The notes below the pieces were generated by a model, which searched no databases, was not told the origin of the DNA, and was given only the letters and a program-made list of their open reading frames with translations. From the NCBI RefSeq assembly GCF_036850765.1, contig NC_089498.1, positions 70,410,305 through 70,474,304 of the forward strand: a stretch of DNA of 64,000 nucleotides, written 5' to 3'. Below, one piece after another: positions 22,220 to 31,838 of the stretch (its first letter is position 1; each line of letters starts with the position of its first letter). The DNA comes from Saccopteryx bilineata (lineage: Eukaryota; Chordata; Mammalia; Chiroptera; Emballonuridae). Made by a program: the position numbers and the translations under genes.

Positions 22220-22789
22220 TAGCTAGAAGGATGGTGTTCAGATGCTGCATAACTCCAAACAAATACTCTTAACAACAAACAGCCATGAAATGGCTTTAAT
22301 CTTGAGCTAAACACTGAAAATAGTTTTCCCGTTATTTAACTGTCCTTGAATTTACCTGATGCCCCTTTGACTGAATGGTCTTCTTTCTTTCTCTCTCCTA
22401 CAACACAAGGCTGTGAATCCTCTTACTCTGATTCAGTATACAGGGCATGCCTGGTCTCTGAGAGTTCACAACCTCTCACTCACCTGAAGCTCTCTGGTAC
22501 AAAGGTCTAGTGTGTGATTTGGCTCTCTCTGCTTTAAATCCCATCTCATCAATCAGTGGTCTCTGTTTAGCAAAGACTCAGTATGGCAATCTGCATGTAT
22601 GCAAACAGAAAGTAGGATTGAACAATCTTCCCCTTTAACAGAATCTCACTTGAGTGCTATACACTTTTTGATATAGGGATCAATTCCCACAAGAAAAAAT
22701 TACAACATTAATTTGAAGTGAATGATTAACATTGCCAAGCCAACTCCCTAATATTGCATGAAATAAAGTTTGTTTTAGCTCCCCTAAAA

Positions 22790-23150
22790 ATCAATATTTC
22801 TTATTCTTGCAGCTCTCAGCAACCCAACTTGTTCTGCATATGGTTGCATGTTTAATTAGTGATCCTTCTGTAAGTGTCTGCAATTAGCATCGTGATGATT
22901 AATAAAATAACTCCTTTAAAGCTCCATTTAGCTAGCAGAACTGCACAATCAGGTATAATTAATTCATCATTAATAAATCATGGCTGATTAACTAATCTGT
23001 TTATTACTAACACATTACTGAACAGCTCCCACCTGAACACAGCTAATTTTTCTATGCTGAACAGAACTGGAAGCTTAAAAAAAAACCTCCTCCAAAACTG
23101 CATTAAGCAGCAAGTATGTTGGTATGGTCAGGGAGATTTTGAGACAATGC
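22790..23150. promoter_or_regulatory. Candidate enhancer dense in homeodomain sites
   Basis: Repeat-free AT-rich block with GCATATGG (E-box CATATG 22837-22842), TTTAATTAGT (TAATTA 22853-22858), CAATTAGCATC, GATGATTAATAAAATAA, GTATAATTAATTCATC, ATTAATAAATCATGG, GATTAACTAATC and a CACCTG E-box near 23030. This is at least eight TAAT or ATTA cores in about 300 bp. It lies in the presumed PBLD-ATOH7 interval, where distal ATOH7 retinal enhancers are known in human. Identity with one of those is not shown. Confidence 0.5.
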
Positions 23151-23229
23151 ACATTTAAAAGTTACTGAGCTGCATAGTCAATTGTTGCTTGGGAGGAAAG
23201 AAAACTGGCTAAATCTGGAGGCCCGAACA

Positions 23230-23425
23230 CCAGTGGTCCTCAAGCTTAAGCACACACCAGGATCACCTGGAGAACTTATTAAGGAGCAGGTTTCTGATCC
23301 CCACCTCCAGAGTGTCTGAGTCAGTAAGTCTGGGCTGGGGCCTGAGAACTTGCTTTTCTGACAAGCTCCCACCAGGGTGGCATGGATGTTGCTTGTCCAG
23401 GACCACACTTAGAAAGCCACAAGTC
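23230..23425 (+). mobile_element. MER5A-like hAT remnant
   Basis: CAGTGGTCCTCAAGCTTAAG..., ACCAGGATCACCTGGAGAAC..., GGGGCCTGAGAACTTGC..., ending GGACCACACTTAGAAAGCCAC. Ancient non-autonomous hAT-Charlie pattern. Confidence 0.8.
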
Positions 23426-24148
23426 TATCCTTTCTCATGCATTGGGGATGACTCCCAAGTGCTTTCTATAGATTTGAATAATTAAAAAACAGTAGAAAGT
23501 ATCTCAGTATTATTTATCTGTCCTTATGTTTACATGCTATTTCTTCAACTGGATTGTTAAAGAATTTCTTTTATTTCTCTCTCTGCCACCACAGAACCTA
23601 ACAACTACTTTCTAGATGTAGAAACCCCAGACAAAACCCAGACATGCCTTGAGCATTCATGCCTGAACCAGTGTTCAGGCCCCAGTCTCTCCCAGCCGTG
23701 TCCTTCAGTACTCCCCTGACTGTGCAGTCACTCAGTGTCTGTGCCATATGTAGGCCCTAATCACTGCCCAGCGCAAGTGCTCATTATCTTTTCATGAAAG
23801 CATGAGCCTGGTCTCCCATTAGAGTCCCTCGAGAGTTCTGTAAGCTCCCTCTCTAATCTCCTCTGCAGCCTGCTCCCAGCTCTGCACCCACCAGCTTCTA
23901 TCATGGTGTCTTATACACAGGAGACAATAAATTGTATTTTAACAACTGTGTCAGATTGCTGAACAGCGGGTCTGACCCACTGGCTGTGAATTCGGACCCC
24001 ATCTGGGCACCTAACTTGCAGAATACATGGGAGTGACAGCAAGAGGGATTCCCACCCTGATTAGAACTTGGTAAAAAAGAAACAGTCTACAACTGAGAGT
24101 AAACCATGCAAAAAAAAAAAAGTCCAAAACAAGAAAAAGGTCAACTTA
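23426..24148. other. Unique sequence, nothing recognised
   Basis: No exon or named repeat assigned. Confidence 0.45.
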
Positions 24149-24149
24149 A

Positions 24150-24235
24150 AGCAGTGGTTCTCAGCCAGGGTGATGGATTTTGCTCCCTGCCCCACCTCAA
24201 GAGTATTTGGCAATGTCTGATGATACTAAAGGAAT
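24150..24235 (+). mobile_element. MER20-like remnant
   Basis: GCAGTGGTTCTCAGCCAGGG, TTTTGCTCCCTGCCCC and ATTTGGCAATGTCTGATG match the left part of MER20, an ancient hAT-Charlie element. Confidence 0.65.
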
Positions 24236-24416
24236 GGAATAGCTTGCCTATACTCTGATCGAAATAAAAAGACAGGGCTGGTCAGCAGAGGAGACCCTGA
24301 GAAAGGTTACTCGGAGACAAGAGGGCCTGGCCAGGTCGGACATGGGGGAGGCTGAGCTGTGCTGAAGCAGACTATATACGGGGGACTCACATCTCACACA
24401 AATGTGGGTTACAAGT

Positions 24417-24551
24417 CTGACCTGTGGTGGTGCAGTGGATAAAGCGTCAACCTGGAAATGCTGAGGTCGCCGGTTCGAAACCCTGGGCTTGCCTGGTTAA
24501 GGCACATATGGGAGTTGATGCTTCCAGATCCTCCCCCCTTCTCTCTCTCTG

Positions 24552-24589
<38 letters not shown>

Positions 24590-24630
24590 CTCTCCCTGTT
24601 CTCTCTAAGATGAATAAATAAATTTTAAAA
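24417..24630 (+). repeat. SINE-C with (CT)n
   Basis: TCTGACCTGTGGTGGTGCAG, GGTCGCCGGTTCGAAACCCT, a long CT microsatellite (about 24540-24604) and AAGATGAATAAATAAATT. Near-duplication tgtgggttacaa / tgtgtgttacaa. Confidence 0.9.
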
Positions 24631-24724
24631 ATGTGTGTTACAAAAATACTGTAAAAAATGTGTAAGACCATCAGGGAAATAGAAATATTAACTGGATATG
24701 CAATAATATTAAGCAATTTTTTTT

Positions 24725-25305
24725 AACAGTTTTCCATTGCTGTATAACAATCACCACAAATTTACTCACTTAAACAACACACATTTGTCATTTCACAGTT
24801 TCTATGGGTCAGGAGACCAGGCAAAGCTCAGCTGGGTCGTCTGCAAGGCTGCAGTCAAGCTATGAGACAGGGCTGGAGTCTCGATTTCATGTGAGTGCTC
24901 AGCTGGGGTGGGGCATAGATCTGCTTCCAGGCTCTCTCGGGTTATTGGCAGAATTCAGTTCCTTGCTGTTCTAGGACGAAGGGCCTCATTTCATACTGTG
25001 TTTCGACTAGAGGCTGTCCTCAGCTTATAGAGGCTACCGGAAGTTCTTTTTAGAGTTTCCCAACGTGAGACCCTGCTTGTTCAGAGCCAGCAAGGAAGCA
25101 ACTCCTACAGGACTGGTGCTTCGGGCTTATGTAACAGACTCATGGAATCATGTCTACGTCATCACATATATCCCATCATTTTTGTCATACGTCATTGGTT
25201 AGAAGCAAGTCATATCTCAAGGGCAGGTGATTATATAAGCAGGTGAACATGAGGAGGCAGGAATCATGGAGTTATCTTAAGAGGCTGTCTTTCATAGATG
25301 TGATT
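24725..25305 (+). repeat. Ancient interspersed repeat, copy 1 (family not named)
   Basis: CCATTGCTGTATAACAATCA, ACTTAAACAACACACATTTG, TTCTATGGGTCAGGAGACCA, GGTTAGAAGCAAGTCATATC follow a pattern common to many mammalian loci. The same family recurs at 25565-26030. Likely an old LTR, but I do not recall the name with confidence. Confidence 0.5.
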
Positions 25306-25319
25306 TTGGCATTGAAGTT

Positions 25320-25555
25320 TACCATTTTTTAAGAGCCTTATATTTTAGAGCTAAAAGCTGAAATATTTGGAAGGAAAGTATATATGGGATTTGCTTCAGA
25401 ATAATCCAAGGACAAGGGGAAGTGGATGGAGGTATAAATAATTGGCCACAAGGTGAAAATTGTTGAATGTGGTAGGTTCATGGGAGCTCATTATACTATT
25501 CTCTCTACTTCTCTATATGCTCTAAATTTTTGTAATAACACTAAAAATAAGAAAG
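25320..25555 (+). mobile_element. Old L1M 3' tail
   Basis: GGGATTTGCTTCAGAATAATCC, GCTCATTATACTATTCTC and TTTTTGTAATAACAC. Same family as the tail at 500-1985. Confidence 0.6.
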
Positions 25556-25564
25556 ATAGCATGC

Positions 25565-26030
25565 AATTAGTTATCTGTTCCTGCAAAACTGATTACCTCA
25601 CAACTTAGTGACTTAAAACAACAAATATTTACTTTCTCCATTTCTGTGGGTCAGGAATCTGGCAGAGCACAGCTGGATGCCTCCAGCACAGGGTCTTACA
25701 AGGCTGCCATCAAGGCATGAGCAGGACTGCTTGGTAAGATGGAGGATCTCTTCCAAACTCATTCATGTGGCTGTTGGTCAGGGGCCTCAGTTCCTTGCTC
25801 ACAATGGGCAGCTGGCTCCCCCCAGAGCAATGAAAGAAAGAGAGAGACACTCAAAAGTCGACCAAAACAGATCACCTAATCCCAGAAGTGACATAACATT
25901 ACTTCTGAGTATTCTGTTGGTCACACAGACCAGCCCTGGTGCAGTGTCGGAAGAGACTGCATAAGCATCTCAATAGCAGGGGGTGGGGATCATGGAGAGC
26001 CATTTTGGAGTCAGGCTACCGTAGTGTATG
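25565..26030 (+). repeat. Ancient interspersed repeat, copy 2
   Basis: ACTTAGTGACTTAAAACAAC, TTTCTGTGGGTCAGGAATCT, CAGGGTCTTACAAGGCTGCC, GGCCTCAGTTCCTTGCTC match the family of 24725-25305. Confidence 0.5.
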
Positions 26031-26826
26031 AGGCAAAAATTGCGTATTGTCAAAATTATCCTTGAAAATCCTATAAATAACCTATGAAACGTAGTGGACA
26101 GTTACACCAGTGCAAAAGCCCAACTGCCAGTTTTCTCTGGCGCTGGAACACGTCACTTTTGCTGAGTGCTAGATAAAATTATCGGGTTGGACTAGGGATC
26201 ATGGTGGTTCCAAAAATATGTATATGTAAACACCAAAATCCTATTTGGCCCAGCCCTGAGCATATCAATTAAATTCAAGCACGTTAAGTGCAGTATGACG
26301 GGACTCTGATGCACTGGTCAAGTGAGGAAGCTTCTGTCTTGGTGACACCTGCCATTTAGGTCCATTTTGCTGATTTCTTGCTTTAGCTTCGCAGTCACCA
26401 AGCAGCTTTCTGATTATAACTTGGTTTCTCAAACAGAAATGCAAATGAGGAGAAAATGCTCTGATCTAAACCATTCCATGGTTACATTTCTCATTGCAAA
26501 ATTAAAAATTGGTACCCTGGCTTTATATTATATATCAGTCTGTATGTGCTAGGTGAACGTGACTGCACCTGAGCGACAAAGTCACACTGGGTACATTCGC
26601 ATGATAGACTTTAGAACCTGCATCCCCATTCCCTAGACTGTGATGAATTTACCCAAGTAATTCCACCCAAGGGAACCATCTGAGTGATCTAAAAATTTTC
26701 TTACAGTGTGGCAGCTATATTTACTGTACACATAGTATATCTATGAGCTCCCCGATATTTCTCAGGTCCCTTGCTGTTAGATGGGGGTATATATCCGGTT
26801 TTGGTCAATAGGCTGTGAGCAGAATT
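26031..26826. other. Unique sequence; possible weak regulatory block
   Basis: No exon or named repeat. An octamer motif ATGCAAAT is present at about 26440-26447 in the AT-rich part 26360-26520. This alone is weak evidence for regulation. Confidence 0.3.
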
Positions 26827-26842
26827 GACACCTATCACTTTT

Positions 26843-27240
26843 TTTTAATATAAATAAATTTTTATTTTAATGGGGTGACATCAATAAATCAGGGTACATA
26901 TATTCAAAGAAAACATGTCCAGGTTATCTTGTCATTCAATTCTGTTGCATACCCATCACCCAAAATCAGATTGTCCTCCGTCACCTTCTATCTAGTTTTC
27001 TTTGTGCCCCTCCCCCACCCCTCCCCCTCTCCCTCTTTCCCTCCCCCGCCCCCCCTTAACCACCACACTCTTGCCCATGTCTCTTAGTCTCATTTTTATG
27101 TCCCACCAATGTATGGAATCCTGCAGTTCTTGTTTTTTTCTGATTTACTTATTTCACTCCGTATAATGTTATCAAGATCTCACCATTTTGTTGTAAGTGA
27201 TCCGATGTCATCATTTCTTATGGCTGAGTAGTATACCATG
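26843..27240 (-). mobile_element. 5'-truncated L1 3' end with target duplication
   Basis: Minus-strand L1: on that strand it runs CCATGGTATACTACTCAGCC, AATGATGACATCGG, a G-rich stretch and a final A-rich end. Perfect 16-bp duplication gacacctatcactttt (26827-26842 and 27241-27256). Same L1 3' UTR as 58418-59328. Confidence 0.92.
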
Positions 27241-27487
27241 GACACCTATCACTTTTGAACCAAAACATGGTGGGATTTTCATATACTCTTTCTTCCTGCT
27301 GCAGCAACCAAGGAGGCCACATGATGAGATGGCAGAATGCAAAATCAGCCTGGGCTCCTGTGTGACCATAGGGACCATAATGGCCCCTTCTGACCTGTGC
27401 TAGACAAATAGTATGAGTGCCAACAAACTTTGTTATATTAAGCCACTGTGATTTTGTAGATATTTCCTAAATTAGCACAACCCAACC

Positions 27488-27640
27488 TGACCTGTGGTGG
27501 CACAGTGGATAAAGGGTCAACCTGGAACGCTGAGGTTGCTGTTTCAAAACCCTGGACTTACTTGATCAAGGCAAATATGGGAGTTGATGCTTCCTGCTCC
27601 TCGCCCTTCTCTCTCCTCTCTAAAATGAACTTTAAAAAAA
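27488..27640 (+). repeat. SINE-C
   Basis: ACCTGACCTGTGGTGGCACA, GAGTTGATGCTTCCTGCTCC, CTCTAAAATGAACTTTAAAA. Near-duplication agcacaaccca / agcataaccca. Confidence 0.87.
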
Positions 27641-27703
27641 GAGCATAACCCAGTCTAACTCAATACACCAGGGTATGCCATCTTTGCTGGGAGCACATTT
27701 TTC

Positions 27704-27720
27704 CTTTTTCTTTTTTCTTC

Positions 27721-27769
<49 letters not shown>

Positions 27770-28009
27770 GAAGCATCGACTCGTAGTTGCATCACTTTAG
27801 TTGTTTATCGATTGCTTCTTATACGTGCCTTTACAGGGGACTCCAGCCAAGCCAGTAACCCCTTGTTCAAGCCAGCAACTTGGGCTCAAGCCAGCGACCA
27901 TGGGATTATGTCTGTGATCCCACGCTCAAGCCAGCAACCTCGGGGTTTCAAACCTGGGTCTTCAGCATCCCGGGTCAACTCTATCCACTGTGCCACCACC
28001 TGGTCAAGT
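27704..28009 (-). repeat. SINE-A (minus) with (GA)n
   Basis: A GA microsatellite (27723-27766), GATGAGAAGCATCGACTC and head CCACCACCTGGTCA. Duplication gggagcacatttttc at 27689-27703 and 28010-28024. Confidence 0.92.
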
Positions 28010-28024
28010 GGGAGCACATTTTTC

Positions 28025-28389
28025 TTTTTTTTTTTTTTTCTGAAGTGAGAAGCAGGGAGGCAGAGAGACAGACTCCCGCATACGCCAGACCAGGATCCAT
28101 CCAGCATGCCCACTAGGGGGCAATGCTTGGCCCCTCTGGGGTGTCGCTTCATTGCAACCAGAGCCATTCTAGCATCTGAGGCAGAGGCCATGGAGCCATC
28201 CTGAGCGCCCAGGCCAACTTTACTCCAATGGAGCCTTGGCTGCGGGAGGGGAAGAGAGAGACAGAGAAGAAGGAGAGGGGAAGGGTGGAGAAGCAGATGG
28301 GCGCTTCTCCTGTGTGCCCTGGCCGAGAATCGAATTCGGGACTTCCACACATCGGGTGACGCTCTACCTCTAAGCAACCGGCCAGGGCC
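28025..28389 (-). repeat. SINE-B (minus) inserted at the same target
   Basis: Reversed dimeric SINE-B ending CAACCGGCCAGGGCC. The target gagcacatttttc now occurs a third time at 28391-28403, so two SINEs used one target in turn. Confidence 0.92.
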
Positions 28390-28456
28390 AGAGCACATTT
28401 TTCAATCAATGGTAATTTTACATTTAAGTGCTGGGATAGAAATCCAGCAATCTCTT

Positions 28457-28589
28457 GGCCTGACCTGTGGGGGCACAGTGGATAAAGTGTTGACCTGGAA
28501 ATGCTGAGGTCGCCAGTTCAAAACCCTGGGCTTGCCTGGTCAAAGCACATATAGGAGTTGATGCTTCCAGCTCCTCCCCCTTCTCTCTG

Positions 28590-28646
<57 letters not shown>

Positions 28647-28696
28647 TCCTCTCTAAAATGAATTTAAAAATTTAAAAAAAATTAAAATAAAAAAAA
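28457..28696 (+). repeat. SINE-C with long (CT)n
   Basis: GGCCTGACCTGTGGGGGCAC, CT run at about 28578-28655, AAAATGAATTTAAAAATTT. Duplication agaaatccagcaatctct (28438-28455 and near 28697-28714). Confidence 0.92.
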
Positions 28697-28807
28697 AGAA
28701 ATCCAGCAATCTCTCTCCACACACCCCTACACCCACTCTTAGTAAGATTATATAGGCAAGAGGTGGGCAGAAGCAGAAAAGGTGAGGAAAAACCTAGCAG
28801 GACTAGT

Positions 28808-28968
28808 GATTTTTTTAAAAAATTTATTAACTGACTTTAGCGAGAGAGGAAGGAAGAGAGAGACAGGAACATGGATCTGTTCCTGTATGTATATGCCCCG
28901 AGCGGTGATAGAAATGAACCCTGTGCTTCAGGACAGTGCTCTAACCAGCCGAGCTCTCTGGCCAGGGC
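28808..28968 (-). repeat. SINE-D (minus)
   Basis: GAGACAGGAACATGGATCTG, TTCCTGTATGTATATGCCCC, head CGAGCTCTCTGGCCAGGGC. Imperfect duplication aggactagtgatttt / aggacgaaggatttt. Confidence 0.87.
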
Positions 28969-28969
28969 A

Positions 28970-29294
28970 GGACGAAGGATTTTAAAGCATCCTCAAACCT
29001 GCCCTGCTCATATCAGCAGAAAATTCACCCTATACAGTGTGCTAATTCTACAGGCTCTGAGCTCCTGCTGTCCAAAGATGTCGTTTCATTTCCTCTTGTT
29101 TGTATATTCAGGCATGCCTGTCCTTCCCGACTCAGTCCCAGCTTCCGGGAGGCTGCCTCTGAGCACCGCCACCACCCGCCAGTCAGTCTTCAGCAGGCTG
29201 ACCAAGTAAACACATTAAATGTAACAGTTGCCCTGACTATTCTGACTCAACTGTCCATTGCTAAATGGAAAGTTTCTTAAATCACTTATAAAAG
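28970..29294. other. Unique sequence, nothing recognised
   Basis: No exon or repeat family assigned. Confidence 0.45.
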
Positions 29295-29296
29295 TA

Positions 29297-29612
29297 CCGT
29301 ATTTCCCCATGTACAAGACGCACCATAATTTTGGGGTCCAAAATTTGGGGAAAAAATGTATTACATAGTTATTAAATTTAAGTTTTATTCATCATAAAAT
29401 TCATACAACTCCTCTTCACTGTCAAAATTCCCATCCATTAGCTTGTCCTCATCTGTGTCTGATGACGAATCACTGTCTTCAACAATAAGCGCAAAAACAA
29501 GTGCGAAAAAGCGGAAAATGCAAGTAAAAATTTACAACCACTGTATAAGATGCACCCAGTTTTTAGAGCCCAATTTTTTTTAAAGGTGCATCTTATACAT
29601 GGGGAAATACAG
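29297..29612 (-). mobile_element. Tc/pogo-type DNA transposon, internally deleted
   Basis: TA at 29295-29296 and 29613-29614 flanks 28-bp inverted repeats that start CCGTATTTCCCC / CTGTATTTCCCC. The minus strand encodes a short acidic frame, EDSDSSSDTDEDKLMDG... ending YEFYDE and a stop near 29388. This resembles the acidic C-terminal end of pogo/Tc2-like transposases. The catalytic core is missing. Confidence 0.8.
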
Positions 29613-29645
29613 TAAATATAGGTTTTAACGAAAATTAAAACCTAT

Positions 29646-30064
29646 GGCCCTGGCCGGTTGGCTCAGCGGTAGAGCGTCGGCCTGGCATGCGGGGGACCCG
29701 GGTTCGATTCCCGGCCAGGGCACATAGGAGAAGCGCCCATTTGCTTCTCCACCCCTACCCCCTCCTTCCTCTCTGTCTCTCTCTTCCCCTCCCGCAGCCA
29801 AGGCTCCATTGGAGCAAAGATGGCCCGGGCGCTGGGGATGGCTCCTTGGCCTCTGCCCCAGGCGCTAGAGTGGCTCTGGTTGCGGCAGAGCGACCCCCCC
29901 CCCCCGGAGGGGCAGAGCATCGCCCCCTGGTGGGCAGAGCATCGCCCCTGGTGGGCATGCCGGGTGGATCCCAGTCGGGCGCATGCGGGAGTCTGTCTGA
30001 CTGTCTCTCCCAGTTTCCAGCTTCAGAAAAAAAAGAAAAGAAAAAATAAAATAAAAATAAAAAT
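29646..30064 (+). repeat. SINE-B, little diverged
   Basis: GGCCCTGGCCGGTTGGCTCA, full CpG-rich right half with a C13 run at about 29894-29906, and an AAAATAAAAATA tail. Duplication aaaacctat / aaaacctata. Confidence 0.93.
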
Positions 30065-30593
30065 AAAAAACCTATAATTTGCAACTTTCGTGCAAAAAAG
30101 AATTTAGAGTCATCTCAAGGACTTGTTTCCCCATAATAGCTATTTATAACTTAGCATACATTTAAGAAATAAAATTCAGACCCTTTTAACTATGCATTTT
30201 ACAAAATTATTCATACAGTTCAGCCCTAGGTTGGGAAAACCTTGCATTTTGTGAAAACCCTCCAGTGATTCTTGCCCTTGGTATCAGAACCAACAGACGA
30301 GTGTGATGAGCTGTGCAGTGTGTGGTGGGTCACTGGTTACTCATTAAGTTAAAGTACTGAAGCTAGTGAATTATTTTCTTCATTGAAAATTAGGGGAAAC
30401 ACAAGAATATTTCTGTTATAAATTCACTCTCACATGCCTTAGCAAAAATAAATAAAAATAGAAAACATGGTAGCATTAACGTGAAAAAAATTAGTACAGG
30501 AATTTCTAACTGGTCAGCTTGCAAATTTTTGAGATGGCCAAGAACTCCCCTCAATGGGATCATCTTAAAGAAACACTTGTCAAGCCTGACCAG
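30065..30593. other. Unique sequence, nothing recognised
   Basis: AT-rich, with no exon or repeat family assigned. Confidence 0.45.
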
Positions 30594-30929
30594 GCAGTGG
30601 CGCAGTGGATAGAATGTTGACCTGGGACTCTGAGGACCCAGGTTTGAAACCCCAAGGTGGCCAGCTTGAGCATGAGCTCATCCAGCTTGTTGCCAGCTTA
30701 AGCGTGGGATTAGAGACATGATCTCATGGTTGCTGGCTTGAGCCCAAAGGTCACTGGCTTGAACCCAAGGTCACTGGCTTGAGAAGGGGTCACTGGCTCA
30801 GCTGGAGCCCCCCGGTCAAGCACATATGAGAAAGCAATCAATGAACAACTAAGGTGTCACAGCAACAACTTGATGTCTCTCATCTCCCTGTCTGTCTGTC
30901 CCTTTCTTTCTCTTGCTAAAAAAAAAAAA
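30594..30929 (+). repeat. SINE-A
   Basis: GCCTGACCAGGCAGTGGCGC, core units, AAGCACATATGAGAAAGCAA and A-tail. Confidence 0.9.
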
Positions 30930-31595
30930 TACTCTTTATGAGTTGAAATTGTCCCCATCCCAAAGTCAGTTATAGGTATTCAACATGATAGATTTAACTA
31001 AATTTAAAGTTATACTGAAACCCATTTTATTAAGGTAAGAGAATTCCTTTTTAAGTTATTACTCTAAGCTTTATATCAAGATAAAGATAATATGCTTTTT
31101 AGTATTTAATTTCACTACTATACTAACACATATATATTTTTAAGAGTTCTCAGTTTTTTAGTTATTTAGTTACATAACCTGATTTTCCAATAAAGGAAAT
31201 AATTTTTAGACACATTTAATTTTTATTCAATCTTATTTCTCACACATGAGCCGTTTTCATTGTTGATCATTATGACCATCCTTGTCCATATAAATTCATA
31301 TTCTCATAGACAGCATAATTTTCTTCCTTAGTATTATATTATGAAATATTTTACTATATTTTCACATAGTTATTGGGTCTTTTCAATAGCTGCAAAATAA
31401 TGTATCACATTAAACTAAGTTTAAATGGTTTGATTTTATTCCTCATAAATTTGTTCCTCATTCTATGATTGGTAGTCACAATCAAAGGTAACATTTTTTC
31501 TTTGTTAGTTACTTACTTACATTTCACATACACTCACAGATAGTCAAACCTCCACAGTTACTTAGGACGCATTATTAAATCTTCATCAATATGTC
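30930..31595. other. AT-rich sequence past the PBLD 3' end
   Basis: No exon. Parts of 31230-31500 resemble diverged antisense L1 3' UTR but could not be assigned securely. Confidence 0.35.
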
Positions 31596-31615
31596 TTTAT
31601 TATTATTTTTTTATT
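31596..31615 (-). terminator. PBLD: Candidate PBLD poly(A) signals
   Basis: Two minus-strand AATAAA hexamers, at 31610-31615 and 31596-31601, lie 111-130 nt past the stop codon. They would give a short 3' UTR. More AATAAA copies lie farther left, so the site used cannot be fixed from sequence alone. Confidence 0.4.
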
Positions 31616-31725
31616 TCTAACATGAGAATTAAGTAGACTGCTATTCAAGTTTGCTAAAGGCAGCCCCTTATGTTTCTCTTTATGAAAACAGCGTTCAGGA
31701 TGGCAGCATCTCAGCACACCCATCT

Positions 31726-31838
31726 CTAGGCTGTCAGCGTGCCCTCTAAAACAATCGCAGCGCCTCCCCTGATGTCAACTCGTCCGTCGGAACGCAGTGA
31801 AATCTCCAGCTCTCCTCCTCGGCAGGAACACTGAAAGG
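31726..31838 (-). CDS. PBLD: PBLD terminal coding exon 9 (codons 252-288 and stop)
   Basis: After a strong ttttcttcag acceptor it encodes [20 protein letters not shown] and then [16 protein letters not shown], followed by TAG at 31726-31728. The VLEGTLTA end is the same C-terminus as remembered for human PBLD. Confidence 0.96.

Noticed and set aside
22790..23150. Firm naming as the human ATOH7 shadow enhancer
   Set aside because: Position relative to PBLD is not decisive and no alignment could be run; kept only as a candidate.
27886..28398. 170-codon minus-strand frame
   Set aside because: It reads across a SINE-A and a SINE-B; similar frames appear at every well-kept SINE-B copy.
29646..29720. 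tRNA gene
   Set aside because: A- and B-box-like sequence is the head of SINE-B; it continues into the SINE body and has no acceptor stem pairing.
29687..30049. Arg/Ala-rich 100-120-codon frames
   Set aside because: They are products of the CpG-rich SINE-B; the same frames recur at 11.1, 36.0, 43.6, 53.1 and 56.2 kb.
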